The notes beneath the pieces were generated by a model. That model was not told the origin of the DNA. It saw only the letters and a list, made by a program, of their open reading frames with translations, and searched no databases. From the NCBI RefSeq assembly GCF_001528665.1, contig NZ_BBYJ01000043.1:1-54769 (forward strand): a stretch of 54,769 bases of DNA, read 5' to 3'. This DNA comes from Microtetraspora malaysiensis (GTDB lineage: Bacteria > Actinomycetota > Actinomycetes > Streptosporangiales > Streptosporangiaceae). A program made the position numbers and the translations under genes. Shown in pieces: positions 1 through 7,955 of the stretch (the first letter of the stretch is position 1; the number at the start of each line of letters is the position of its first letter).

Positions 1-159
1 AACCTGGACAACCTCGCACCACTGTGCGCCGCGGACAACAAGTGGAAGTCCCGCCACCCCGACCGGGTAGAAGTGATCGACCAAGGGGACGGGACCGTGT
101 CGATGCGGTTCCACCGGTATTCCAAGCTCCGCCCCCGACGCTGGACCGACAGACAGTAA
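1..159 (+). CDS. HNH-type endonuclease, C-terminal fragment (cut by window start)
   Basis: The first frame is open from base 1 to a TAA at 157-159 and gives 52 residues. The opening stretch NLDNLAPLCAADNKWKS resembles the end of the HNH fold in actinobacterial DUF222/HNH proteins, where a conserved Asn and a Leu-Cys pair follow the HH core. The catalytic HH part would lie upstream, outside the window, so the assignment rests on one short motif. The tail is basic (RPRRWTDRQ). It could be another zinc-binding nuclease-like protein. Confidence 0.45.
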   Translation, partial: NLDNLAPLCAADNKWKSRHPDRVEVIDQGDGTVSMRFHRYSKLRPRRWTDRQ

Positions 160-460
160 CCAACCACCACTGAACAGCCATCCGTGACCGGCGAGCGCGA
201 TCCGTCATGCACGTCGAAGCCGTCCGCAGGCATGCGGTGAGCCGGCGGGGTCCTTCGTCCTGGCACCGGTGACCTGTCTCGTTGGAGGCGGACTCTCGCA
301 GATCATTAGGCTGCCGATCGAGTTGGGGCAAATGTTCCTCCTTCGGCAGCTGGTGACGCGCGGCGAAAGCGCTCACAACGACATGAGCTTCCGCGGGCTT
401 CCAACGACGCTGTAAAGCCCGTATGTTCACCGCGACCGGACGGAACCTAGGGTGATCGGC
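160..460. other. Intergenic region without a recognisable gene
   Basis: No convincing ORF or RNA gene is visible. Two small perfect inverted repeats are present: an 8-bp stem at 310-317 and 343-350 (GCTGCCGA), and a 7-bp stem at 394-400 and 415-421 (CGGGCTT). Neither is followed by a T-run. The region must hold the promoter of the aldo/keto reductase; I cannot place -35 and -10 boxes with confidence. The ribosome binding site AGGGTGA lies at 449-455. Confidence 0.5.
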
Positions 461-1435
461 ATGGATTACGTACGGCTCGGCACCACCGGACTCAAAGTCA
501 GCAGGATCTGCCTCGGCATGATGAGCTACGGCGACCCCGACAAATGGGGCGGCTGGGTACTCCCCCAGGACCAGGCCGAACCCATCGTCCGCAAGGCCGC
601 CGACAACGGCGTCACCTTCTTCGACACCGCGGACGTCTACTCCCAGGGTGTCAGTGAAGAGGTCACCGGCAACCTCCTGCGCGCCATATTCCCCCGCCGC
701 GAGGACTACGTCCTCGCCACCAAGGTCTACTTCCCCATGGGCACCGGCCCCAACGACTGGGGGCTGTCCCGCAAACACATCCACGCCGCGATCGACGCCT
801 CGCTACGCCGCCTCGGCACCGACTACGTCGACCTCTACCAGATCCACCGCTGGGACGACGAGACCCCGATCGAGGAAACGATGGAGGCCCTTCACGACGT
901 CGTCCGCGCCGGAAAGGCCCGCTACATCGGCGCCTCCTCCATGTACGCCTGGCAGTTCGCCAAGGCCCAGCACACAGCCGAACGCAACGGCTGGACCAAA
1001 TTCGTCGCCATGCAGCCGCACTACAACCTCGTCTACAGAGAAGAGGAGCGGGAGATGATCCCGCTGTGCCGTGACCAGGGCATCGGCCTGATCCCGTGGA
1101 GCCCGCTCGCTCGCGGCCTGCTCGCCCGCGCCGGCGCCCCGGCCGACACCGCACGCCAGGTCGGGGACGGCGCGCGCCAGGAGCAGCTCTATGGGGGCGC
1201 GGGAGATGCCGCGATCATCGAGCGGGTGGTCGAGACGGCGCGTGAGCACGAGGTGCCTCCGGCTCAGGTGGCGCTGGCGTGGCTGCTCCACCAGCCGGGC
1301 GTGACCGCCCCGATCGTGGGCGCCACCAAGGAGCGGCACGTGGACGACGCCGTCGCCGCGGTGGATCTGGCCCTGAGTGAGAAGGAGCTCGCCTTCCTCT
1401 CCGAGCCGTACCTCCCGCGTACGATCATTTTCTGA
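461..1435 (+). CDS. Aldo/keto reductase
   Basis: This 324-residue protein has the length and (beta/alpha)8 pattern of NADPH-dependent aldo/keto reductases that act on carbonyl compounds in the cytoplasm. The catalytic tetrad is visible: Asp55 in FFDTADVY, Tyr60, Lys88 in LATKVY and His129 in LYQIHRW. The later segment GLIPWSPLARGLL and the cofactor-binding IVGATK near the C-terminus also fit the family. ATG 461 is chosen because AGGGTGA sits 6 bases upstream; an in-frame GTG at 452 lies inside that ribosome binding site. The gene stands alone: the next gene begins about 300 bp downstream after a repeat-rich gap. The substrate cannot be inferred. Confidence 0.93.
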   Translation: MDYVRLGTTGLKVSRICLGMMSYGDPDKWGGWVLPQDQAEPIVRKAADNGVTFFDTADVYSQGVSEEVTGNLLRAIFPRREDYVLATKVYFPMGTGPNDWGLSRKHIHAAIDASLRRLGTDYVDLYQIHRWDDETPIEETMEALHDVVRAGKARYIGASSMYAWQFAKAQHTAERNGWTKFVAMQPHYNLVYREEEREMIPLCRDQGIGLIPWSPLARGLLARAGAPADTARQVGDGARQEQLYGGAGDAAIIERVVETAREHEVPPAQVALAWLLHQPGVTAPIVGATKERHVDDAVAAVDLALSEKELAFLSEPYLPRTIIF

Positions 1436-1546
1436 TGTCGAGCGTGCGTCCGGCCCGGTCCTGCCCGAGCCGGTCGTCGTTCGAGACGCACAGGGCGAGC
1501 GCCCGATGCGGGCGGCATCGGGCCTCGGCGACGCCGCCCGGCTCTT

Positions 1547-1602
1547 GGCCGTTCGCTTCACTGGCCGTTCGCTGGGCCAGTGAAGCGAACGGCCAGTGAA
1601 GC
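1547..1602. repeat. Nested inverted repeats able to form two alternative perfect hairpins
   Basis: A 20-base arm at 1547-1566 (GGCCGTTCGCTTCACTGGCC) is the exact reverse complement of 1575-1594, with an 8-base loop. A second overlapping pair, 1555-1573 with 1584-1602 (19 bases, 10-base loop), is also perfect. The block is built from a 16-base unit repeated about 1.7 times and then repeated inverted, so the two hairpins are mutually exclusive. It lies 111 bp after the aldo/keto reductase stop and 130 bp before polX. There is no T-run, so a simple intrinsic terminator is not obvious; protein binding or a mobile remnant are alternatives. Confidence 0.85.
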
Positions 1603-1731
1603 AGACAGCCGACGCCCACGGAGCAACGTCCCCGGGGGCGCCTCGGTCCCGGCGGGCCTCCTCGCGGCGCCCGCCCTGGCCGTCCGTGGCGGCGTCGAAG
1701 ATTGTCGGGGGCACGCCGTACGCTGCAGGGC

Positions 1732-3417
1732 ATGGGTCGGTCGAACGATGACGCGGCTGCCGCGATCGAGGAATACGCGGAGCTTTTCGCGCTGAACGGC
1801 GGGGACGCGTTCCGCGTCCGCAGTTACCAGAAGGCGGCGAAGTCGATCGCCGGCTACCCGGAGGACCTCCGCGAGACGGATCCGCGGAAGATCCCGGGGG
1901 TGGGCGAGGCGATCGCCAAGAAGGTCGATGAGTTCCTCCAGCGGGGCAGCTTCCGCCAGCTCGACGAGCTGCGCGCCGTCGTGCCCGACGGAGTGCGCGA
2001 GCTCACGAGGGTCCCCTCGCTGGGGCCGAAGAAGGCGCTGTTCCTGTTCCAGGAGCTCGGCGTCGACTCCCCCGCCGCCCTCGCCGAGGCGATCAGGGGC
2101 GGCCGGTTGGCCGGGCTGCGCGGATTCGGCCCGAAGACCGCGGAAAACCTGCTCAAAGGGGTCGAGCAGTTGGAGCAGTCGGCCCGGCGGGTCCACATCG
2201 GCATCGCCATGGATCTGGCCGAAAGGGTCATCGCCTCGCTGCCCGCCGAGCGCATCGCGTACGCCGGTTCGCTGCGGCGGATGCGCGAGACGATCGGCGA
2301 CGTGGACATCCTCGCCGTCGGCCCGGTCGAGCTGATGGCCACCTTCGTGGCGCAGCCGTACGTCACCGAGGTGATCGCGCGCGGCGACCGCAAGACCTCG
2401 GTCCGGACCGACCGCGGCATCCAGGTGGACCTACGCCTGGTCCCGGCGGAGTCGTGGGGCGCCGCGCTCGTCTACTTCACGGGGTCGAAGGAGCACAACG
2501 TCCGCATCCGCGAGATCGCCGTCAAGAAGGGGTGGAAGCTCTCCGAGTACGGCCTGTTCGACGGCGAGGACGACGTCATCGCCTCGGAGACCGAGGAGGA
2601 CATCTACCGCGCGCTCGGCATGGAATGGGTGCCGCCGACGCTGCGCGAGGACGGCGGCGAGGTCAAGGCGGCGCTCGACGGCCGGATCCCCCGTCTGGTC
2701 GAGCTGGGCGACATCAAGGGCGACCTGCACACGCACACGAATCTGACCGACGGCATCGCCTCGCTCGACGACATGGTGGCCGCGGCGGCCGGCCGGGGTT
2801 ACGCCTACTACGCCGTCACCGACCACGCGCCCGAGCTGTTCATGCAGCGGATGACCCTGGAGAAAGCGCTCCAGCAGCGGGCCCAGATCGCCGCGCTGCA
2901 GGGGCGATATCCCGGCATGCGGCTGCTGCACGGCACCGAGCTCAACATCGGCCCCGACGGATCGGTGGACTGGCCGGCCGAGGTTCTGGAGGGGTTCGAC
3001 ATCTGCGTCGCGTCCGTCCATTCCCACTTCGGGCAGAGCCGCGACGAGATGACCCGCCGCTTCATCACCGCCTGCGAGAACCCGAACGTCCACATCATCG
3101 GCCACCCGACCACCCGCAAGATCGGCAAGCGACCCCCGGTGGACGCCGACTGGGACGCGGTCTTCCGGGCGGCGGCGCGCACCGGGACCGCCATGGAGAT
3201 CGACTCGTTCCCGGACCGGGCCGACCTCCCGTCCGACCTGGTCCGGCGTGCCCGCCACCACGGGGTGAGGTTCTCGATCGACAGCGACTCGCACGCGATC
3301 CCGCATCTGGCCAATCTGAAGTTCGGGGTCGGCGTCGCCCAGCGGGCCTGGCTGACCCCCGACGACGTGATCAACACCTGGCCGCTGGACCGCCTGCTCG
3401 CCTTCCTCGGCCGCTAG
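1732..3417 (+). CDS. polX: DNA polymerase/3'-5' exonuclease PolX (family X with PHP domain)
   Basis: 561 residues, the usual size of bacterial PolX, a gap-filling repair polymerase. Order: N-terminal 8-kDa/helix-hairpin-helix region (about 1-145, with IPGVGEAIAKK and RVPSLGPKKA), palm domain (about 155-320) and C-terminal PHP domain (about 328-561). The palm carries the metal-binding aspartates Asp190 and Asp192 in GDVDILAVG and Asp233 in IQVDLRLV. The PHP domain shows the metal ligands DLHTHT (331-336), TDHAPE (364-369), HGTELN (400-405), VHSHF (429-433), GHPTTR (457-462) and DSDSH (517-521), as in PolX enzymes with 3'-5' exonuclease activity. ATG 1732 is used; an in-frame TTG at 1702 adds ten residues with no family support. 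Confidence 0.95.
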   Translation: MGRSNDDAAAAIEEYAELFALNGGDAFRVRSYQKAAKSIAGYPEDLRETDPRKIPGVGEAIAKKVDEFLQRGSFRQLDELRAVVPDGVRELTRVPSLGPKKALFLFQELGVDSPAALAEAIRGGRLAGLRGFGPKTAENLLKGVEQLEQSARRVHIGIAMDLAERVIASLPAERIAYAGSLRRMRETIGDVDILAVGPVELMATFVAQPYVTEVIARGDRKTSVRTDRGIQVDLRLVPAESWGAALVYFTGSKEHNVRIREIAVKKGWKLSEYGLFDGEDDVIASETEEDIYRALGMEWVPPTLREDGGEVKAALDGRIPRLVELGDIKGDLHTHTNLTDGIASLDDMVAAAAGRGYAYYAVTDHAPELFMQRMTLEKALQQRAQIAALQGRYPGMRLLHGTELNIGPDGSVDWPAEVLEGFDICVASVHSHFGQSRDEMTRRFITACENPNVHIIGHPTTRKIGKRPPVDADWDAVFRAAARTGTAMEIDSFPDRADLPSDLVRRARHHGVRFSIDSDSHAIPHLANLKFGVGVAQRAWLTPDDVINTWPLDRLLAFLGR

Positions 3418-3540
3418 AGCGGCGCGGCACCGCGCTCCACGAGAGCCGCGGCCCCACGAGGACGCTCATCCCTCTCCGGAGGGAGCGGAGTCCCGCTGGA
3501 CGGGGAGGATCGGCCCGCGCCGCGCCGCCAGGCTGAGGCC

Positions 3541-4356
3541 ATGAAGACAACGAGACCCCATGCGGCGGCCACCGTCGCCGCGGCCATGGCGGGTGTTGGG
3601 CTGGCCGGTTTCGGGGCGACCGGGATCGCCTTCGACATCGTCGGAGTGGTCATGGCGGCCCTCTCGTCGGTCACCGGGGCCGAAGAGGCGGTCCAGCTGC
3701 CGCTCGACTGGCCGATGACCGCCGCCCGCGCTGCCGCGCTCGTCGTCGGCACGGCGCTGCTCGTCTCCGCCGTACGGCGCCACCGCCGCGCCCGCTGCGC
3801 GTGCCGGCGGTGCGGGCGCCTGTCCGTGCCCACGGCCACCGCCGGCGAGGGTCGGAGGATGTGGGACAGGCTGAGCGTAGGAGCCGGGTACGCGACGGTG
3901 GCACTCGCCGCGGGATACGGCGCGCTGAAGGCCCAGTGGGGCCTCGGCGGCACCATCGGGCTCGACGATCCCCACGCGTTCGGGGAGGTTCGGCTGTGGT
4001 CGTCGGGGATGGGCGACACGGCCCTGCTGGCGCTGATCGGGATGGCTCTCGGGCTGGGCTTCGCCCGCACCTGGCGGCCTCCGCTGCGGATGCCGCGCTG
4101 GCTGCCGCTCACGGCCGCGTTCGTCGGCTGCGTGATGCTGGTCCCGGTCGGAATCCTGGGCATCGGTTACCGGATCGCGACCGTGCTCGGCATCGCACAG
4201 GTGTCGATGAAGGGCGTCTCGCTGTGGGTGTTCGACGTGATCTACGCCTGGTTCCTGATCATGGGACTGGCGATGGGGCTCGCGGCCGTCGGCTACCACT
4301 ACCGCACGAGGGGGGTGTGCCGGTCCTGCGGCCAGGGCCGGCCCGCCTTCACATGA
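3541..4356 (+). CDS. Multi-pass membrane protein with two cysteine clusters, unknown function
   Basis: I do not recognise the family. The 271-residue product has roughly five or six hydrophobic segments (about 10-45, 60-78, 112-130, 158-176, 184-212, 226-251). The basic loop after the second carries Cys86, Cys88 and Cys91 (CACRRCG), and the cytosolic tail carries Cys260 and Cys263 (CRSCG). The cysteine pairs look like two halves of a zinc ribbon or rubredoxin-like knuckle that could come together at the membrane face. ATG 3541 follows a weak GGCTGAGG. The gene ends one base before the converging MarR gene, with no terminator between them. Function cannot be inferred from context. Confidence 0.75.
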   Translation: MKTTRPHAAATVAAAMAGVGLAGFGATGIAFDIVGVVMAALSSVTGAEEAVQLPLDWPMTAARAAALVVGTALLVSAVRRHRRARCACRRCGRLSVPTATAGEGRRMWDRLSVGAGYATVALAAGYGALKAQWGLGGTIGLDDPHAFGEVRLWSSGMGDTALLALIGMALGLGFARTWRPPLRMPRWLPLTAAFVGCVMLVPVGILGIGYRIATVLGIAQVSMKGVSLWVFDVIYAWFLIMGLAMGLAAVGYHYRTRGVCRSCGQGRPAFT

Positions 4357-4357
4357 T

Positions 4358-4822
4358 TCAGGAGGAGCCGTCCGCCTCCCGGCCCTCGCCGTCGCCGCTC
4401 ACCAGCCGGTCCAGCAGGCCGGCGGCCAGGCGCAGGAGCCCGCGTTCGGTCGGGGTGAGCTCGCGTGCCATCCTCTGGGCCAGCCACGCGTCGGACTCCT
4501 GCGCGTACCGCATGAGTACGTCGGCGCCCTCCTCTGTCAGGGCGATCTGATGGCGCCGGCGATCCCCGGACGCGCGTGACCTGGTGACGAGTCGCTTCTC
4601 CTCCAGGGTCGCGAGGGTCCGGGTGAGCGACTGGGGTTGCAGCCGTTCCGACTCGGCGAGTTCCCCGGCCGTCATCGGCCCGTGCCGGTACAGCCGCCCG
4701 AGCAGCGAGAAGCCCAGCGCGCCGACCCCGTCGCCGTGACGCTCGGCGCGCAGTCGGCGGCTGAGCCGGGTGGACGAGCGGCGCAGCTCCGCCGCCGTGG
4801 CCAACAGTTCCTCATTATGCAC
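4358..4822 (-). CDS. MarR-family transcriptional regulator
   Basis: 154 residues, typical of MarR dimers that bind palindromic operators and respond to phenolic ligands. The winged helix is clear: the recognition part AESERLQPQSLTRTLATLEE, then the wing VTRSRASGDRRRHQIALTEEG with the conserved Asp-Arg-Arg. GTG 4822 (starting VHNEELLATAAELRRS) matches the usual family N-terminus; an in-frame TTG at 4846 would add eight residues encoded within the regulatory repeats. It is transcribed divergently from the FUSC exporter, the standard arrangement for a MarR repressor of an efflux gene. It probably represses both itself and the exporter through the sites at 4825-4899. Confidence 0.93.
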   Translation of the reverse strand: MHNEELLATAAELRRSSTRLSRRLRAERHGDGVGALGFSLLGRLYRHGPMTAGELAESERLQPQSLTRTLATLEEKRLVTRSRASGDRRRHQIALTEEGADVLMRYAQESDAWLAQRMARELTPTERGLLRLAAGLLDRLVSGDGEGREADGSS

Positions 4823-4824
4823 AG

Positions 4825-4899
4825 TTAGTACGATAGCGCGTAGCAAAAAACAGGATCATGTGCTTTTTAGAAGCACATATTAGTAAGATCTGCGTAGCA
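4825..4899. promoter_or_regulatory. Divergent MarR/FUSC control region: palindrome flanked by a direct repeat
   Basis: A 21-bp palindrome at 4858-4878 (ATGTGCTT, five bases, AAGCACAT) has two perfect 8-base arms. It is flanked by two near-identical 20-21-base direct copies, 4825-4845 and 4880-4899, both reading TTAGTA, then GAT, then GCGTAGCA. The block is strikingly AT-rich for this genome and lies between the divergent MarR and exporter starts. A palindrome of this size suits a MarR dimer; the direct repeats probably contain the opposing promoter elements or secondary sites. Confidence 0.7.
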
Positions 4900-4924
4900 T
4901 TCGCCGATCGTTCCTGGGGGTGCG

Positions 4925-6115
4925 GTGACGACCACGAAGGCACAGCGGGACAGGTCACCCCGGGCCGCGTACCGCGCTCTCCCCATCGGCCCGATGCTCG
5001 CCGGGGCCGCCGGCATGTGCGGTCCGGTACTGGCGGGCGCGCTCACCGACCATATGGGGGCGGGGATGCTCGCGGCCCTCGGCGCGATGACCTCGGGCGG
5101 CAGTGCGCCGGACGCTTCCCCGGTCACCGTCCCAGCCCCCGCGACGAACAGGGCCGGGCCGTGGGCGCCGATCTCGACGAGCATTTCAGCGGGGATCCCG
5201 ACGGTCCTGATCACGACCTTGGCGGGATTTGCCGGCGCCGCCCTGGCCGGCCACGGCTGGGGCACGGCAGTGGGAGTCACCGCGACCGCCCTCGTGGTGA
5301 GCCTGTCCTGCGGCCTCAGTCGCTCCGCCGTGGCGGCGGGCGTCCGGTTCGTCACCCTGATGGTGATCACGACCGGGCTCGGCCCAGCGGTCGGCCCTCC
5401 GACAGTCGCGGTGCTGTACGCCGCCGGAGCGTTGTGGGCCGTCGCCGTCAGAGCCGCGGCGGCAACTGTCGTCCGCACCCGGAGAGGACGGCGCGGCACC
5501 GTTTCCGCGGTGCCGGGCACCGCTTCGGCGGAGGTCGCGGCAGAAAACGCCACCACCCGCCCAGCCGTACCCGAGCGCGGGAAGGCCCTCCGCACCGGCC
5601 TCGCCCGCGTGACAGCGTACGCACGCCGGTTCCGGTACCTACGGACGGCGCGGTCATGGCACTACCCGGCACGGCTGACGCTCTGCCTCGCGGCGGCCGA
5701 GACCCTGGCGACATTGTGGGGCGACCCGAAGGCGTACTGGATCGCCGTGACAGTGGTCATCGTGGTGCGGCCCCGGTTGGACGGCGCCGTACGGAGGGCA
5801 GCGGAAAGGGCGGCGGGAACGGCGGCCGGGGCGCTCGCCGGCACCGCCCTCCTGCTCCGGCCGCTGCCGTTCTGGGCGTTCCTTCTGGTCCTGACCGGGC
5901 TGGCCGGGGCGCGGCCGGCGCTGCGCACCCGCGCCCCTGCCGTCTATGCGGCCGTGATGACGCCGCTGGTGATGCTGCTGGTGCAGGCCGACGGCGGGCA
6001 GGCGTCGCCGTACCTGCTCGCGATCCGTCCCGCGGACGCGGCCCTCGGCTGCCTCATCGCGATCGGCGCCGGCTATCTGCCGTGGTCGCCGCGGCAGGGA
6101 AGCGGGCGGAAGTAG
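4925..6115 (+). CDS. FUSC-family (fusaric-acid-resistance-like) aromatic acid exporter
   Basis: 396 residues with the duplicated membrane architecture of FUSC proteins, which export aromatic acids. The N-terminal half holds about five helices (about 20-175), a basic linker follows (180-240), and a second helix bundle starts near 245. The second half has the family pattern YWIAVTVVIVVRPRLDG followed by an Arg/Ala-rich helix RRAAERAAGTAAGALAG. GTG 4925 follows GGGGGTG. Divergent to a MarR gene, which supports an inducible efflux role. It is shorter than proteobacterial FUSC pumps and may work as a dimer. Specific substrate unknown. Confidence 0.8.
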   Translation: MTTTKAQRDRSPRAAYRALPIGPMLAGAAGMCGPVLAGALTDHMGAGMLAALGAMTSGGSAPDASPVTVPAPATNRAGPWAPISTSISAGIPTVLITTLAGFAGAALAGHGWGTAVGVTATALVVSLSCGLSRSAVAAGVRFVTLMVITTGLGPAVGPPTVAVLYAAGALWAVAVRAAAATVVRTRRGRRGTVSAVPGTASAEVAAENATTRPAVPERGKALRTGLARVTAYARRFRYLRTARSWHYPARLTLCLAAAETLATLWGDPKAYWIAVTVVIVVRPRLDGAVRRAAERAAGTAAGALAGTALLLRPLPFWAFLLVLTGLAGARPALRTRAPAVYAAVMTPLVMLLVQADGGQASPYLLAIRPADAALGCLIAIGAGYLPWSPRQGSGRK

Positions 6116-6272
6116 GGTCGCGCCGCCGCCGACATCGATCACGGCGGCGCCCGTGCCGTCATCGGCCGCCTCCTCGACGAGTTCCACCGACAGGACGAGG
6201 TCCGCCTGGAACCCGCTCACCTGACGCGGTCCGCGGGCGCGCAATCCTGGTGGACCAACGGCACGCCCCCCG

Positions 6273-6345
6273 TTGACATCCCGCACTCGCTGATTCAATG
6301 GTTTCCTAGTAGGTAAATAGGAAATTCAAGGAGGGGTGGTCCACC
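6273..6345 (+). promoter_or_regulatory. Promoter, inverted repeat and strong ribosome binding site of the sulfite-oxidase-like gene
   Basis: A perfect TTGACA is at 6273-6278, but the expected -10 position (about 6295-6300) is only weakly matched. A perfect 7-base inverted repeat, TTTCCTA at 6302-6308 and TAGGAAA at 6318-6324 with a 9-base spacer, sits between promoter and ribosome binding site; a nested CCTAGTAGG is at 6305-6313. AAGGAGGGG at 6328-6336 is a near-ideal ribosome binding site for ATG 6346. The repeat position suits a repressor. The binding protein is unknown. Confidence 0.55.
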
Positions 6346-7581
6346 ATGGCTCTTGATGACCTGACCGGCGCGTCCGTCTCCGGGTCCGGCATTCCGCACC
6401 CGCGCGAGGAGACCCACCGCACTCCGTCACTCCCCTCCCCCCGTACCGGCGCCCACCCCGGCGGCGAAGCATCCGCCGGCCCCGACGGGCTGTCCGGAGA
6501 CGACGAGGCGGAGCGGGCCATCGTCAAGCCGCTGCCTCCCGAACTGTTCGACATCCACGGCTCCTGTGCCGAGATGCGCTGGGAGGCGATGCGCGGCCGG
6601 GGCTACCACGTGCCGGGCGACCGCTTCTTCGTCCGGAACCACACCTCGACCCCGCGGATCGACGCCGCCACCTGGCGGCTCAGGTTGCACGGGTCAGGGC
6701 TGCGCCGTCCCCGCGAATTCACGTACGACGAACTGCTCACCCTGCCGACGCGGACCGCGGACGTGGCGATCGAGTGCGCGGGGAACGGGCGCTCCCTCTT
6801 CGCCACGCAGCAGGGACAGGGTGCCCCCGGCACGCCGTGGCGGCTCGGCGCCATCGGCGTCGCCCGCTGGCGCGGCGTGCCGCTGTCCACGCTCCTCGCC
6901 CTGGCCGGGCTCCGCGGCGACGCCGTGGACGTCCTGCCCACCGGCCTCGACCCCGAGTACGTCGACAACGGCGTGAACCTCGGCCACGTGCGCCGCCCGC
7001 TCCCGATCGCCAAGGCCCTGGACGACGTGCTCCTCGCGTACGAGATGAACGGCGAGCGGCTGCCGCCCGACCACGGCTTCCCCGCGCGGCTGGTCGTCCC
7101 CGGCTGGACCGGGATCGCCTCGATCAAGTGGGTGGGCGACATCGAGGTCTCCACCGCCCCGCTGTCCTCGCCCTGGAGTACCGACCTCTACCGGATGTTC
7201 GGCCCGGGCCGATCTGAGGAGCCGTTGACCACCCAGGTGGTCAAGAGCGCGTTCGAGCTGCCCTGGAACGCGGCGCTCCAGGCCGGGCAGCGGCACATCC
7301 TGCGCGGCCGGTCATGGTCGGGCACCGGGCGGATCGTACGGGTCGAGGTCAGCGTCGACGGAGGGCGGTCGTGGCAGCGCGCCGTGAGCCGGGGCCGCGC
7401 CCCCGCGGCCGGCTGGACGCCGTGGCACATCGCCTGGTTCCCTCGCGATCCCGGCCGGTACGTCCTGATGGCGCGGGCCACGGACGAGACCGGGGCCACC
7501 CAGCCGGAGCACACCCCGCACAACACGTTCGGCTATCTCTACGACGGGATCGTGCGGCATCCGGTCACGGTGATCGGCTAG
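6346..7581 (+). CDS. Sulfite-oxidase-like molybdopterin oxidoreductase
   Basis: 411 residues with an oxidoreductase molybdopterin-binding domain (about 85-275) and a C-terminal molybdenum-cofactor oxidoreductase dimerisation domain (about 295-405). FFVRNHTSTP (94-103) and AIECAGNGRSLF carry the conserved Arg/His region and Cys144, the residue that ligates molybdenum in this family. The first about 60 residues are low-complexity (Pro, Gly, Ser) and there is no Tat twin-arginine signal, so the enzyme is expected to be cytoplasmic, unlike secreted SorA or YedY. No cytochrome subunit gene is adjacent. Sulfite is the likely substrate by family, but other oxyanions or sulfoxides are possible. Confidence 0.88.
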   Translation: MALDDLTGASVSGSGIPHPREETHRTPSLPSPRTGAHPGGEASAGPDGLSGDDEAERAIVKPLPPELFDIHGSCAEMRWEAMRGRGYHVPGDRFFVRNHTSTPRIDAATWRLRLHGSGLRRPREFTYDELLTLPTRTADVAIECAGNGRSLFATQQGQGAPGTPWRLGAIGVARWRGVPLSTLLALAGLRGDAVDVLPTGLDPEYVDNGVNLGHVRRPLPIAKALDDVLLAYEMNGERLPPDHGFPARLVVPGWTGIASIKWVGDIEVSTAPLSSPWSTDLYRMFGPGRSEEPLTTQVVKSAFELPWNAALQAGQRHILRGRSWSGTGRIVRVEVSVDGGRSWQRAVSRGRAPAAGWTPWHIAWFPRDPGRYVLMARATDETGATQPEHTPHNTFGYLYDGIVRHPVTVIG

Positions 7582-7955
7582 GTCCCTGTCCGCACGCGTT
7601 CACCGGGATCGAGGGAATCGAGGGAGCGGAAGGGAACCACCGGGGCCCGAATGAGATCCTCACCCCCAACCCCGGCAAAGGTTGGCTGATCACGGCACTA
7701 GACGAGCGGGCCCACGGGAATGTCACCACAAGGCCACCTCACCTGCATCAGGAGAGGTCAGGCGCGTCCGACCTGCACAGGTCCCGCTCCGGTGGCCTGT
7801 CCCGGGCCCCATGCCGGGGTCATGCGCGGCCCAAATCTCCCCGGAGACGCGCAGGAAACGCGCCGGTAACCCGGCACGGAGATGATGGTCACACTCCGGG
7901 AGCAGGCGATGATCGTCCGCCACCGGAGCGCGGAGGAGAGCAGGAAGGATCACTG
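7582..7955. other. Intergenic region upstream of the acyltransferase
   Basis: No gene is supported across 374 bases. There is a short tandem ATCGAGGGA (7609-7626) and an interrupted inverted repeat at 7736-7758 (ACCT, two bases, CCTG, CAT, CAGG, two bases, AGGT) that could be an operator. The ribosome binding site for the acyltransferase, AGGAAGGAT, is at 7942-7950. No clear promoter boxes were seen. Confidence 0.5.

Noticed and set aside
6116-6318. Open stretch after the FUSC gene (reads IDHGGARAVIGRLLDEFHRQ and on, to a TAA near 6318)
   Set aside because: No start codon or ribosome binding site and no family match. It overlaps the promoter of the next gene. It might be a remnant, but the evidence is too thin.
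7314-7955. Long plus-strand open frame continuing upstream of the WS/DGAT start
   Set aside because: The upstream part overlaps the sulfite-oxidase gene in another frame and lacks conserved sequence. WS/DGAT similarity begins at ATG 7956 with a good ribosome binding site.
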